A program made the position numbers and the translations under genes. From JAFGCL01 sp964423835 (GTDB lineage: Bacteria > Chloroflexota > Dehalococcoidia > UBA2247 > RBG-13-53-26), in assembly GCA_964423835.1 (NCBI GenBank), contig CAYRGJ010000015.1, positions 10,606-74,605 of the forward strand: DNA of 64,000 nucleotides. Direction: 5' to 3'. The notes beneath the pieces were generated by a model. The model worked only from the letters and a program-made list of their open reading frames with translations, was not told the origin of the DNA and did no database searches. This document shows positions 42,952 through 52,190 of this stretch, in pieces (positions within the stretch are counted from its first letter, which is position 1; each line of letters begins with the position of its first letter).

Positions 42952-44141
42952 GGAACCGAATTAACGGTGCCGCAGTGGGGGCACCGGATGGTGCCGGCCC
43001 GGTAGTTGGGGGGCACCCGGATCTTGGAGCCGCACTGGCAGTCCACCTCACCGTAGCGGCTCATCTTCCACATCAGGTCCGAGGTGTCCCTGACGCGCTC
43101 GATCTTCTCCGGCTCCGCCTCGACGGCGGAGGCCTGCCTGGCCGCTACGGCCGCCGGCGCTCCGGCCATCGCCGAGCGGGGCACCACGCCCTTGCTGCTC
43201 CGGGTTACCTGGCTGAAGGCTTCATTGTAGGCCGCCAGCGAAGCGCCTCCCATGCTGCGCAGGATCCGGACCCTCTCGCTAATGGGCGGGTGGGTGCTGG
43301 TCAGGTCCTCGGCCTGCCGCCCTTTCTTGCGGAACGGGTTGGCGGTGTACATGGGCGCGAAGGCGGCGTTGGCTGACTTCAACTCCACGGTGGAGCCGCC
43401 TATCTTCTCCAGTGCCGACGCCAGGCCCTCCGGGTAGCGGGTGTACAGCGCCCCAGAGGCATCCGCCAGGTACTCCCTCTTTCGGGAAACGGCGAAGTAG
43501 ATCAGCTGCGCCAGTATGGGCGCCACGATGGCCAGGACGATGGCCACCAGTATGATGATGGCCGCGCCGCCTCCACCCCCGTCACGCCGGCGGCCGCCGC
43601 CGCCGAAGATAAGGATGCGGGTGCCGTACCAGGCCAGGATGACCACGGTGCCCAGGGTCACGCTGCAGAGGGTCATCAGCAGCACGTCCCGGTTCTTGAT
43701 ATGGGATATCTCGTGGGCCACCACGCCCTGCAGCTCGTCCCGGTTCATCTTCTGCAGCAGGCCGGAGGTGACGGTGACCGCCGCGTGTTTCGGATCCCGG
43801 CCGGTGGCGAAGGCGTTGAGCGCCGGATCATCGATGATGTACACATCCGGCATCTTCTCCAGGCCGGAGGCGATCTTCATCTCCTCCACCACGTTCCACA
43901 GCCGGGGGTGATCGTCCGGGCCTATCTTCCTGGCCCCGGAGATGGCCAGGACCATGTTGCCGCCCTGGAAGTAGGCCAGCAGGTTCATGAAGAACCAGAT
44001 CACCAGGGCCACTATCAGGCCGGCCAGGCCATTGTCGGCAAACGCCCAGCCCAGCATGTACCCCAGCAGCAGCAGCACCAATGCCAGCCCTGCCACCAGC
44101 AGCACTGACTTGATCTGGTTAGACCGTATCTGTTCCCACAT
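42942..44141 (-). CDS. htpX: M48 metallopeptidase, HtpX-like, with C-terminal zinc ribbon
   Basis: 399 residues. Two N-terminal TM segments (about 12-32, 36-58), the zinc protease motif HEISH in VVAHEISHIKNRD, another TM pair, and the downstream glutamate in SRKREYLADASGAL. Membrane quality-control endopeptidase active on the cytosolic side. Unusually, the last ~35 residues form a zinc ribbon (VDCQCGSKI, IRCPHCGTVNS) after a linker, perhaps for substrate or partner binding. It is downstream of lemA, a conserved partnership. Its last codons and stop seed array D. Confidence 0.92.
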   Translation of the reverse strand: MWEQIRSNQIKSVLLVAGLALVLLLLGYMLGWAFADNGLAGLIVALVIWFFMNLLAYFQGGNMVLAISGARKIGPDDHPRLWNVVEEMKIASGLEKMPDVYIIDDPALNAFATGRDPKHAAVTVTSGLLQKMNRDELQGVVAHEISHIKNRDVLLMTLCSVTLGTVVILAWYGTRILIFGGGGRRRDGGGGGAAIIILVAIVLAIVAPILAQLIYFAVSRKREYLADASGALYTRYPEGLASALEKIGGSTVELKSANAAFAPMYTANPFRKKGRQAEDLTSTHPPISERVRILRSMGGASLAAYNEAFSQVTRSSKGVVPRSAMAGAPAAVAARQASAVEAEPEKIERVRDTSDLMWKMSRYGEVDCQCGSKIRVPPNYRAGTIRCPHCGTVNSVPRR

Positions 44142-44158
44142 AGGCGGGCTGCTTCAGC

Positions 44159-44734
44159 CTACTTGAAGCTTACCTTGGGAACCTCCCTCTCCGCCTCGGT
44201 CTTGACCTCGAAGAACTCCTCAGTCTTGAAGCCGAAGATGCCGGCCACGATGTTGGAAGGCGCCATCTGGATCTTGTTGTTGTAGTTGAGCACCGCGTCG
44301 TTGTAGAACTGCCGGGAGAAGCTGATCTTGTTCTCGGTGGAGGTCAGCTCTTCCTGCAGGGCCAGGAAGTTCTGGTTGGCCTTCAGGTCCGGGTATCTCT
44401 CCACCACCGCCAGCAGCCTGGACAGCGCCCCGCCGAGCTCACCCTCGGCCCTGGCCTGCTCGCCTACCCCCTTCCCCACGGCGCCCACGGCGATGTTGCG
44501 GGCCTGGGTGACCGCCTCCAGCGTCTGCCGCTCGTGCGCGGCGTAGCCCTTCACCGTCTCCACCAGGTTGGGAATGAGGTCGTGCCTTCGCTTGAGCTGG
44601 ACGTCTATCTGGGCCCAGGCGTTCTTGGCCTGGTTGCGCAGCCGCACCAGGCCGTTGTAGGTCATGAACAGCCAGACCACGAAGATCACCAAGAGGACTG
44701 CTACGATGATGATCACAATCAATGCCACGCCCAT
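44159..44734 (-). CDS. lemA: LemA-family membrane protein
   Basis: 191 residues. An N-terminal TM (about 3-27, VALIVIIIVAVLLVIFVVWL) precedes a coiled four-helix LemA domain (YNGLVRLRNQAKNAWAQIDVQ, RRHDLIPNLVETVKGYA, YPDLKANQNFLALQEELT, YNNKIQMAPSNIVAGIFGF). The ATG at 44734 is preferred over the GTG at 44740, because the latter lies inside the AGGAGGT ribosome-binding site. LemA and HtpX are neighbours in many bacteria and are thought to act together in membrane stress. The gene lies 27 bp after the zinc-ribbon protein gene. Confidence 0.93.
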   Translation of the reverse strand: MGVALIVIIIVAVLLVIFVVWLFMTYNGLVRLRNQAKNAWAQIDVQLKRRHDLIPNLVETVKGYAAHERQTLEAVTQARNIAVGAVGKGVGEQARAEGELGGALSRLLAVVERYPDLKANQNFLALQEELTSTENKISFSRQFYNDAVLNYNNKIQMAPSNIVAGIFGFKTEEFFEVKTEAEREVPKVSFK

Positions 44735-44761
44735 AGTCACCTCCTAGCCAGTCGCTTACCG

Positions 44762-45175
44762 CTACTTCGCCTGGAAGGCCTCTCCCAGGAAGTTGATCAC
44801 CCGGCCCTGCTTGCCGGCCATGGCCCCTTTGCTGCGGAGCTGGCGCAGCAGCTGGCTGACCTCTCCGCTGTCGAACCAGATCCCGTCCTGCCCGGGGCAG
44901 ACGTCCAGCAGCACCACCGGGTCGCTGCCGGCCTGGACCTTCTTCATCTTGCGGCGGCAGACGGGGCATCTCCTGGTCTTCTCGCGCACCGTGGCCTCCG
45001 GGAGGCCCATGATATCCGGCAGCGAGACGGCTTCGCCGTCGAGCGAGAGGCGCTCCGCCAGGAGCTCCAGCTCGCCGGCGTCAAACCAGATGCCGGAGCA
45101 ATTGGTGCAGTAGTCAAGCTCGATCCGCTCGTACTCAACTACCGCCACGACGCCCTTGCAGGCCGGACACTCCAT
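44762..45175 (-). CDS. TFIIB-type zinc-ribbon protein (double zf-TFIIB domain)
   Basis: 137 residues from the ATG at 45175 (MECPACKG). Two zinc ribbons are visible: CPACKG with CTNCSGIWFDAGELE, and CPVCRRK followed by VCPGQDGIWFDSGEVS, in which the second pair has lost one cysteine. The repeated GIWFD(A/S)GE motif is the zf-TFIIB signature. It has no TM segment. A strong extended -10 (45195-45203) and AGGAG support this start; the frame extending to 45277 was rejected. It appears to head an operon with lemA and htpX. The role is unknown. Confidence 0.85.
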   Translation of the reverse strand: MECPACKGVVAVVEYERIELDYCTNCSGIWFDAGELELLAERLSLDGEAVSLPDIMGLPEATVREKTRRCPVCRRKMKKVQAGSDPVVLLDVCPGQDGIWFDSGEVSQLLRQLRSKGAMAGKQGRVINFLGEAFQAK

Positions 45176-45194
45176 CTCGTTCGCTCCTGCACCT

Positions 45195-45203
45195 ACTATA
45201 CCA
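45195..45203 (-). promoter_or_regulatory. Extended -10 promoter of the zinc-ribbon/lemA/htpX operon
   Basis: Minus strand TGG followed by TATAGT (45195-45200), an extended -10 with one mismatch. The transcription start would be near 45188, leaving a 12-13-base leader with AGGAG before the ATG at 45175. Confidence 0.55.
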
Positions 45204-45283
45204 TGTCCGTAAAGCCGGCCCGCGCTCTCCACGAGGGGTTCGGGCGTGATGGGCCCAGGAGATATTTCCATTGACACGGGCCG

Positions 45284-45289
45284 TATAAT
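45284..45289 (+). promoter_or_regulatory. TATAAT, possible -10 of the PAS/HD-GYP gene
   Basis: Perfect TATAAT, but the TTGACA at 45271-45276 is only 7 bp away, so the two cannot form a standard promoter. The region is the only A/T-rich patch before the gene. If used, it gives a ~160-base leader, in which I see no known riboswitch. Confidence 0.35.
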
Positions 45290-45452
45290 GTACCTGCCTA
45301 CGGCACTGCATTCTTGTGTCTCGGGCCAGGAGGCCTGCAGCGGGCGGTGCCCGTGTTCGGGCGCGGGTGTCTTGCTGAGCTGGCGGTTTCTGCTGGATCC
45401 CTCGCAACACGGCCGGTGGCCGGTAGAGGGCTATTGATGCGGTGAGGGGGAC

Positions 45453-48400
45453 ATGGGTCGCGGGGCAGATTCGGATCCATACAGGCGTCTCTTTGAGACG
45501 ATGCTCGACGGCGCCGTGGTGGTGGACGCCACCACGCGCCGGGTGGTGCTGGCCAATGGGGGCGCCGCCCGTATCTTCGGATTCGCTTCAGCCGATGCGC
45601 TGGTCGGCCTCGACCCCCTGGACTACGTACCGGCGCCGGACCGGGCTCGCGCCAGCGGGCTCCTGGCCGAGAGCGCCGATCGGCCCCTCGACTCCCCCAT
45701 CGAGGTGAATCTGGTCACGGCGGACCAGAAGGAGGCCCGGGTCTCGGTGCACGCCGCGGCTATCGAGCATCAGGGCCGGAAGGCCTTTCTGGCCACCTTC
45801 AGGGATATCACCGCCGAGAAGGCCAGGGACAGCGTCCTCATAGAGGTGGAGCAACGCTATCACCGCCTCTTCGATGGCATGCTCGACGGCGCCCTGGTCC
45901 TGGACATCGCCACCTTCCAGGTGGCCCTGGCCAACAGGGCCGCGGCCCGCATGTTCGGGTTCGACAGGCCCGAGGATATGGTGGGCCAGAACCCCCTGGA
46001 CTTCATCCCCGAGGAAGACCGCAGCCGCATTGTCAACATGATCGCCACCAATATCGAAGGCAAGCACAAAGACCCCGCCGAGCTGCAGGTCATGACCAGG
46101 GACAAGCGCCTCATCTGGGTCTCCGCCACCGCCACCGAGTTCCATCACGACGGCCGGTCGGCGGTCATCACCACCATGAGGGACATCACCGCCGAGAAGG
46201 CCAAGGACGCCGCGCTCAGGGTGGCCGAAGAGAGCAAGATGCAGCTCATCGAGGCCGCCAGCGAGGCCATCTACATCCTCCAGGACGGAAAGATCGCTTA
46301 CGTCAACCCCGCCGGCGCCAGGGGGGCCGGCCTGCCCCAGGAAGACCTGGTGGGGCTGCCCTTCGTGGACCTGGTCCATCCGGACAGCCGGCAGCAGGTC
46401 GTCGAAAGGTACGAGAAGATCAGCGCCGGGCAGTTCTTCCCCGGGCTGACCACGGTGAAGGGCATGGACGCCCGGGGACAGGCCAGGTGGGCCAACATCC
46501 AGGAGATCCCATACTCCTGGCAGGGCCGGCCGGCCATCATGTCCCTGATCTCGGACGTGACCGACAGGATACTGGCGGAGCAGTCGCTGAGACACGAGGA
46601 AGAGCGCCTCCGGGCCATCATGGAAAACGCCTGGGACGGGGTGGCCATCTTCGACCAGGACTTCCGGGTCATGTTCGAGAGCCCTTCGCTGGCCAAGATG
46701 ACGGGCTACTTCTCCGAGGAGTGGTCAGGGATCACTCCCGACAAGTTCCAGGTCCACCCCGATGACCTCCAGCACATGATGGCCCAGCTGGAGTTGCTGC
46801 GCAGCCGCCCCGGCGCCGTCATTCAGGATGTCGTCATCCGCTACCGGCACCGGGACGGATCCTGGCGCAACATGGAGGCCGCCGGTCGCAACCTCCTCGA
46901 CGACCCCAAGGTCAACGGGATGGTGATCAATTTCCGGGATATCACCGAGAGGCAGAAGGCGGAGGAAGCCCTCAAGAGCCGGGAGGCGCTGCTCCGCGCC
47001 GTGGTGGAGAACGCCTGGGACGGCGTGGTCGTCTTCGACGAGGAGTTCCGGGTCGTTTTCGAGAGCCCCACGCTGCAGCGGATCACGGGCTACGCGCCCG
47101 TGGAGTGGACGGAGGCCCCGCCGGGCCAGTGGCCCATTCACCCCGACGACGTCCCGCTGGTGCTGCACACCCTGGACGCCATCAAGGAGCAGCCCGGCTC
47201 GACCGTGAGCAACGTCCGCATGCGTATCCAGCGCAAGGACGGCGCCTGGAGATGGATGGAGGCCAGCGCCACCAACCTGCTGCATGACCCCAGGCTGCGG
47301 GGGATCGTCTGCAACTTCCGCGATATCACCGAGGCCAGGGAGGCGGAGGAGTCGCTCCGGCAGAGCGAGGCCCTGCTCCGGAGCACCCAGGACCTGGCCA
47401 TGGTGGGCGGATGGGACTACGACGTGGAGACGAAGCAGAGCCACTGGACCGACGAAACGTACCGCATTCACGAACTACCGAACCTGCCCGACATCGATCA
47501 CCCGGCTGAGAGCCGCAAGTGCTACCCCCCCATGGACCGACAGGCACTCATTGAGGCCTTCCAGCGATGCCTGGATGACGGCGTGCCCTTCGACCTGGTG
47601 CTGCCCTTCATGACCTTCAAAGGCAACCGCCGCTGGGTCCGCACCACCGCCAAGGCCATACGTGACGGTGACCGCACCGTCCGGATAGTGGGCAACATCG
47701 CTGACATCACCGAGAGGAAATCGGCCGAGGAGAGGCTGCTGGCCTCCGAAGAGAGGTACCGCAAGGTGGTGGAGACCGCCAGCGAGGCCATCGCGGTGCT
47801 TCAGGATGGCGTGATCAAGTACGCCAACCCCAAGACGGCCGCCGTCTCGGGCTACAGCGTCGCCGAGCTGACCCTCAAGCCCTTCCTGGAGCTGGTCCAT
47901 CCCGACGACCGCAAGATGGTGGCCGACTACTATGTCACCAAGCAGCGCGGCCGTGAAGCCCCCAGCTCCTACCAGTTCCGGTTCGTGGACAAATCGGGCA
48001 ACACCGGCTGGGCCGAGGCCAACGTGGCCCTCCTCATATGGGACGGCCGGCTGGCCACCCTGCTGCTGATGAACATCATCACCGAGCGCAAGACCATCGA
48101 AGAGGCCCTGAAGGCCAGCGAGGAGCGCTTCCGCACCCTCATCGAGGAGTCCACCGACGCCATCGCCCTGCTGGATGCCTCCGGCAAGGTCCTCTACCAG
48201 AGCCCCTCCATGGGGCAGGTCACCGGCTACCGGCCGGAGGACTGGAGCGGCAGCCCCGTCGAGGACTGGTTCCTTCATCCCGACGATATCCTGTCCATAG
48301 CCACGGCCTACGAGAGCGTCCTCAGGGAGCCCAATGCCACCATGTCCGGCCTGACCGCCCGCTTCAAGCACGCCGACGGCACCTGGCACACCCTGGAAGC

Positions 48401-51089
48401 CACGGTGCGCAATCTCCTTCATGACCCGAAGGTGGGCGGCCTGGTCATCAACTACCGCGATATCACCGAGCGCGTGAAATCCCAGGAGGCCCTGCTGGCC
48501 AGCGAGACCAACTACAAGAACCTGTTTGAAGCCACCCTGCTCGGCACCGAGGTCATCGATGCGGAGACGGGCAGGGTAGTGCTGGCCAACAGCGCCGTGG
48601 CCAGGATATTCGGCCTGGGCTCCGCCGAGGAGGCCATCGGCATCAACCCCATGGACTACATCCTCCCTGAGGACCGGGAGTGGGTGGCGGAGCAGATGGC
48701 GGCGGCCATCGTCCCCGGGAAGCGCGATGTGGCCACCGTCAGGTCCGGCACGGTGGACAGCCGGGTGGTCTGGCTCACCGCCACAGCCTCCTCGATCCAG
48801 TATCACGGCCGCCAGGCCATCCTGGTTTCCATGATCGACGTCACCGCCATGCGCGAGGCGGAGACCAAGCTGCGGGAGTCGGAGGAGAAGAACCGCCTGC
48901 TGATCGAAAACGCGGCCGAGGCCATCGCCGTCATCCAGGATGGCGACACCAAGTTCTTCAACCGCCGGCTGATAGAGCTCACCGGCTGCACTGAAGAAGA
49001 GCTCTACCGTGTCTCCCTGGTGCAACTCATCCCGGCCGAGGACCGGGACATGGTGGCGCTCAACTACATGAACCGGGTGGCCGGCATCCCGGCCCCCAAC
49101 AACTACCAGTTCCGCATCATAGACCGTCGCGGCCAGACAAGGTGGCTGCAGGTCAGCTCGGTCCGGTTAACCTGGGAAGACCGGCCGGCCACGCTGTCCA
49201 TGTTCAGCGACGTAACCGAGCGGGTGAAGGCGGAGCAGGCCCTCAGGGACAGCGAAGAGCGTTTCCGGGCCCTCATCGAGAAGGCCAGCGACGCCATCAT
49301 CATCATAGGCGCGGACGCCAGGGTGAAGTACTACAGCCCCTCTATCGCCCGCGCCACCGGCTACCATTCCGAAGACTGGGAGCAGCGCGAGATGGCCGAC
49401 TGGCGCCTGCATCCGGATGACCTGGCCCGGATGGCGCCCCTCCTGGAGGATGTGCTGCAGAAGCCGGGGGCCATCATCGAGGACCTCAAAATCCGCTACA
49501 AGCACGAAGACGGCACCTGGCATACCCTGGAGGCCATGGTGCGCAACATGCTCCACGACCCCAGGATCGATGGCATCGTGGCCAACTTCCGCGACATCAC
49601 CGAGCGCGTCAAGGCGGAGCAGGCGGTCAGGGAGAGCGAGGAGCGCTACCGCCTGCTGGCCGAGAACGTCTCGGACGTCATCTGGGTCACCGACATGAAC
49701 CTCAAGCCGACCTATGTCAGCCCCTCCGCGCAGCGCATGCTGGGCTACGCCGGCGGGCAGCTCATGGACGGCTCGCTGGAGTCCATGCTGACCCGGGATT
49801 CGGCCCGGGTGGCCCTGAAGGCCTTTTCCAAGGCCCTGTCCCGGGAGTCTGAGGAGCCGGGAAAGCTCTGGGACACCCCGCCCCTCGACCTGGAGTTCAT
49901 CCGCGCTGATGGCTCCACCGTCTGGACGGCGGCCAACTTCAGCTACATCAGGGGCGCGGACGGGAAGCCGGTAGCCATGCTGGGCGTCATGAAGGACATC
50001 AGCGAGCGCAAGAAGGCGGAGGACTCGCTCCGCCGCAGCGAGGAGCGCTTCCGCAGCCTGGTAGAGACGTCCAGCGACTGGGTCTGGGAGATCGATCCCG
50101 GCAACCGGTACACCTACGTCAGCCCCAAGGTGGGCGATATCCTGGGCCATGATCCACGGGACCTCCTGGGCCACACCCCCTTCGAGTTCATGCACCAGAG
50201 GGAGGGCCGCCGGGTCTCCAAGATCATGCGGCGCTTTGCCTCCGAGCGCCTGCCCTTCTCGCTGCTGGAGAACACCGCCATCCACAAGGATGGGCGGGCG
50301 GTGGTGCTGGAGAGCAGTGCCGTGCCCATCATGGACAGCACCGGGCGCCTGGCCGGGTACCGCGGCATCAATCGTGACATCACCGAAAGGAAGAAGGTGG
50401 AGCAGGAGCTGCAGCGCAGCCTGAGGCGGCTGGAGAAGACCATGGAGTCCACCATCGAAGCCATAACCACCACCATCGAGACCCGGGACCCCTATACCAC
50501 CGGCCACCAGATGCGCGTGACCGACCTGGCCTGCGCCATCGCCAGGGTGATGCAGGTCCCGCCCACCAAGATTGAGGGGATACGCGTGGCGGGGCTGCTT
50601 CACGACATCGGGAAGATCGCCGTGCCCACCGAGATACTCAGCAAGCCGGGCTTGCTCAACGAGGTGGAGTACGAGATGATCAAGACCCATCCCAAGATCG
50701 GCTACAACATCCTGAAGAAGATCGAGTTCCCGTGGCCCGTGGCCCGGACGGTGCTGCAGCACCACGAGCGCTGGGACGGCTCCGGCTATCCCTATGGCAT
50801 TCGCGGCGAGGACATCCTGCTGGAAGCCCGGATACTGGCCGTGGCGGACGTCATGGAGGCCATGTCGTCGCACCGGCCGTACCGGCCGTCCATCGGGGCT
50901 GACAAGGCCCTCGATGAGATAGCCAGGAACAGCGGCGTGCTGTACGACCCGGCGGTGGCCAGCGCCTGCATCGCCGCCTTCTCGGAGTCCGGTTTCGAGT
51001 TCTCACCGACACTGCCTGGCGGGGCCACGGCCGAGACCGAGGTGGCGCCCGCCGAGCGCCACGTGCGCTATTCCCTGGAAGACCACTGA
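45453..51089 (+). CDS. Giant soluble sensor: 13 PAS domains plus HD-GYP phosphodiesterase
   Basis: 1878 residues. Thirteen PAS units of about 120-135 residues run from residue ~10 to ~1655, most ending in a D(I/V)TER-like motif plus a short coiled linker with SEER. The C-terminal HD-GYP domain (about 1670-1850) has LLHDIGKIA (about 1715) and HHERWDGSGYP, the metal and GYP motifs of c-di-GMP phosphodiesterases. No TM, GGDEF or kinase domain is present, so input is cytosolic and output is probably c-di-GMP hydrolysis. PAS units fall into similarity groups (1, 2, 9; 3, 7, 10; 4, 5, 8, 11), showing cassette duplication. GAGGGGG precedes the ATG. The 3' end is duplicated (array F). Confidence 0.93.
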   Translation: MGRGADSDPYRRLFETMLDGAVVVDATTRRVVLANGGAARIFGFASADALVGLDPLDYVPAPDRARASGLLAESADRPLDSPIEVNLVTADQKEARVSVHAAAIEHQGRKAFLATFRDITAEKARDSVLIEVEQRYHRLFDGMLDGALVLDIATFQVALANRAAARMFGFDRPEDMVGQNPLDFIPEEDRSRIVNMIATNIEGKHKDPAELQVMTRDKRLIWVSATATEFHHDGRSAVITTMRDITAEKAKDAALRVAEESKMQLIEAASEAIYILQDGKIAYVNPAGARGAGLPQEDLVGLPFVDLVHPDSRQQVVERYEKISAGQFFPGLTTVKGMDARGQARWANIQEIPYSWQGRPAIMSLISDVTDRILAEQSLRHEEERLRAIMENAWDGVAIFDQDFRVMFESPSLAKMTGYFSEEWSGITPDKFQVHPDDLQHMMAQLELLRSRPGAVIQDVVIRYRHRDGSWRNMEAAGRNLLDDPKVNGMVINFRDITERQKAEEALKSREALLRAVVENAWDGVVVFDEEFRVVFESPTLQRITGYAPVEWTEAPPGQWPIHPDDVPLVLHTLDAIKEQPGSTVSNVRMRIQRKDGAWRWMEASATNLLHDPRLRGIVCNFRDITEAREAEESLRQSEALLRSTQDLAMVGGWDYDVETKQSHWTDETYRIHELPNLPDIDHPAESRKCYPPMDRQALIEAFQRCLDDGVPFDLVLPFMTFKGNRRWVRTTAKAIRDGDRTVRIVGNIADITERKSAEERLLASEERYRKVVETASEAIAVLQDGVIKYANPKTAAVSGYSVAELTLKPFLELVHPDDRKMVADYYVTKQRGREAPSSYQFRFVDKSGNTGWAEANVALLIWDGRLATLLLMNIITERKTIEEALKASEERFRTLIEESTDAIALLDASGKVLYQSPSMGQVTGYRPEDWSGSPVEDWFLHPDDILSIATAYESVLREPNATMSGLTARFKHADGTWHTLEATVRNLLHDPKVGGLVINYRDITERVKSQEALLASETNYKNLFEATLLGTEVIDAETGRVVLANSAVARIFGLGSAEEAIGINPMDYILPEDREWVAEQMAAAIVPGKRDVATVRSGTVDSRVVWLTATASSIQYHGRQAILVSMIDVTAMREAETKLRESEEKNRLLIENAAEAIAVIQDGDTKFFNRRLIELTGCTEEELYRVSLVQLIPAEDRDMVALNYMNRVAGIPAPNNYQFRIIDRRGQTRWLQVSSVRLTWEDRPATLSMFSDVTERVKAEQALRDSEERFRALIEKASDAIIIIGADARVKYYSPSIARATGYHSEDWEQREMADWRLHPDDLARMAPLLEDVLQKPGAIIEDLKIRYKHEDGTWHTLEAMVRNMLHDPRIDGIVANFRDITERVKAEQAVRESEERYRLLAENVSDVIWVTDMNLKPTYVSPSAQRMLGYAGGQLMDGSLESMLTRDSARVALKAFSKALSRESEEPGKLWDTPPLDLEFIRADGSTVWTAANFSYIRGADGKPVAMLGVMKDISERKKAEDSLRRSEERFRSLVETSSDWVWEIDPGNRYTYVSPKVGDILGHDPRDLLGHTPFEFMHQREGRRVSKIMRRFASERLPFSLLENTAIHKDGRAVVLESSAVPIMDSTGRLAGYRGINRDITERKKVEQELQRSLRRLEKTMESTIEAITTTIETRDPYTTGHQMRVTDLACAIARVMQVPPTKIEGIRVAGLLHDIGKIAVPTEILSKPGLLNEVEYEMIKTHPKIGYNILKKIEFPWPVARTVLQHHERWDGSGYPYGIRGEDILLEARILAVADVMEAMSSHRPYRPSIGADKALDEIARNSGVLYDPAVASACIAAFSESGFEFSPTLPGGATAETEVAPAERHVRYSLEDH

Positions 51090-51109
51090 TCGTCCTGGAA
51101 GACCACTGA
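51074..51109 (+). repeat. Tandem duplication F of a gene's 3' end including its stop codon
   Basis: CCTGGAAGACCACTGATCGT (51074-51093) is repeated as CCTGGAAGACCACTGA followed by ATCGT (51094 on). The first copy holds the real TGA (51087-51089) of the PAS/HD-GYP gene; the second carries a second TGA out of frame. It is the shortest of the six stop-anchored repeats. Confidence 0.85.
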
Positions 51110-51115
51110 ATCGTC

Positions 51116-51532
51116 ATGAAGTCTTACCGCAAAGAGCTGTGGTTCAACACCGGCCAGCGCCGGGCATTCATCAACATCACCCGCCAGGTGGTCGACTGCC
51201 TGGAGGAGAGCGGCATCAGGGAAGGGCTGGCCCTGGTCAACGCCATGCACATCACGGCGTCGGTGTTCATCAATGACGATGAGCGGGGCCTGCACCACGA
51301 CTTCGAGGAGTGGCTGGAGCAGCTGGCGCCCTATGCCCGCAGCCGGTGGCAGCACAACGAGACCGGCGAGGACAACGCGGACGCCCACCTGAAGCGGCAG
51401 GTCATGGGGCGGGAGGTGGTGGTGGCCATCACCAATGGCCGCCTGGACTTCGGGCCCTGGGAGCAGATCTTCTACGGCGAGTTCGACGGCCGCCGCCGCA
51501 AGCGGGTCCTGGTGAAGATCATCGGGGAGTAG
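51116..51532 (+). CDS. YjbQ/UPF0047 family protein (secondary thiamine-phosphate synthase activity)
   Basis: 138 residues with all the usual UPF0047 blocks: MHITASVFINDDE, LHHDFEEWLEQLAPY, HNETGEDNADAHLKRQVMG, NGRLDFGPWEQIFYGEFDG and the basic RRRKRVLVK. The fold is a small trimeric beta barrel. Family members show weak thiamine-phosphate synthase activity, but the true role is unknown. It starts 26 bp after the PAS/HD-GYP stop, with the duplicated 3' end in between and no strong ribosome-binding site. It is convergent with comEC, whose stop overlaps its last 14 bp. Confidence 0.92.
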   Translation: MKSYRKELWFNTGQRRAFINITRQVVDCLEESGIREGLALVNAMHITASVFINDDERGLHHDFEEWLEQLAPYARSRWQHNETGEDNADAHLKRQVMGREVVVAITNGRLDFGPWEQIFYGEFDGRRRKRVLVKIIGE

Positions 51533-52190
51533 GGCCTCGGGCGGTCCTCACCCACAGCCTCTCGCCGTCGGTGGTGAAGGTGATGGTGCCCTGCAGGTCC
51601 GTGCGGTAGACCTCGGCGTCCGCTTCACCCAGGGCGGCCAGGGTGGCCTCAGCCGGATGGCCGAACAGGTTGCCGGCGCCCGCCGAGATGACCGCGGCCT
51701 CAGGGTCAACCGCAGCCAGGAAGGCGGCCGAGGTCGACGAGCTGCTGCCGTGGTGGCCCACCTTGAGCACGTCGCTACGCAGGCCTGAGGCCGGTCCTTC
51801 GTACAGCATCCGCTTCTCCGCCTCCGTGTCGGCATCGCCCGCCAGAAGAAAGCTCACCTCCTTCCAGGTGAGCCGCAGCACCAGGGAGTTGCTGTTGGCC
51901 TCCGACTCCGTGCCCTCCAGAGGCTTGTCGAGGGGGGAGATGACCTGCAGCACTATCCCCTGGCCCAGATCGATCTCTTCGCCAGCCCTGGCGGCAGACA
52001 CCGGAATCTGCCTGTCCGTCATCATGGCCAGCCATTCCTGATAGAGCGGCCCCCCTCCCCAGCCGGACTCCATCACCCGGCCAACGCGGTACTGCTGCAG
52101 GATGCCGATCAGCCCTGCCAGGTGGTCGTCATGGCAGTGCGTCAGCACCACCAGGTCCAGGCTCTTGTCCCAGAAGGGCAGCTCCCCCCC
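51519..52190 (-). pseudogene. comEC: ComEC C-terminal MBL-fold domain, displaced frame
   Basis: This frame carries the rest of the ComEC metallo-beta-lactamase-like domain: ELPFWDKSLDLVVLTHCHDDHLAGL with the metal motif HCHDDH, then FLLAGDADTEAEKRM and VGHHGSSSSTSAAFL. It is separated from the upstream part by a frame change inside a run of nine C (52184-52192; G9 in the coding strand). The apparent ATG at 52331 belongs to a meaningless stretch. Removing one G restores a continuous ComEC protein. This domain degrades one DNA strand during uptake. Classed as part of a broken or phase-variable gene. The stop overlaps the convergent yjbQ-like gene by 14 bp. Confidence 0.85.

Noticed and set aside
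45271..45289. TTGACA plus TATAAT as one promoter for the PAS gene
   Set aside because: Only 7 bp separate the hexamers, far from the 16-19 bp needed.
47475..49025. Long minus-strand frames opposite the PAS/HD-GYP gene
   Set aside because: Mirror of repeated PAS coding sequence; composition is low-complexity and follows the PAS periodicity.
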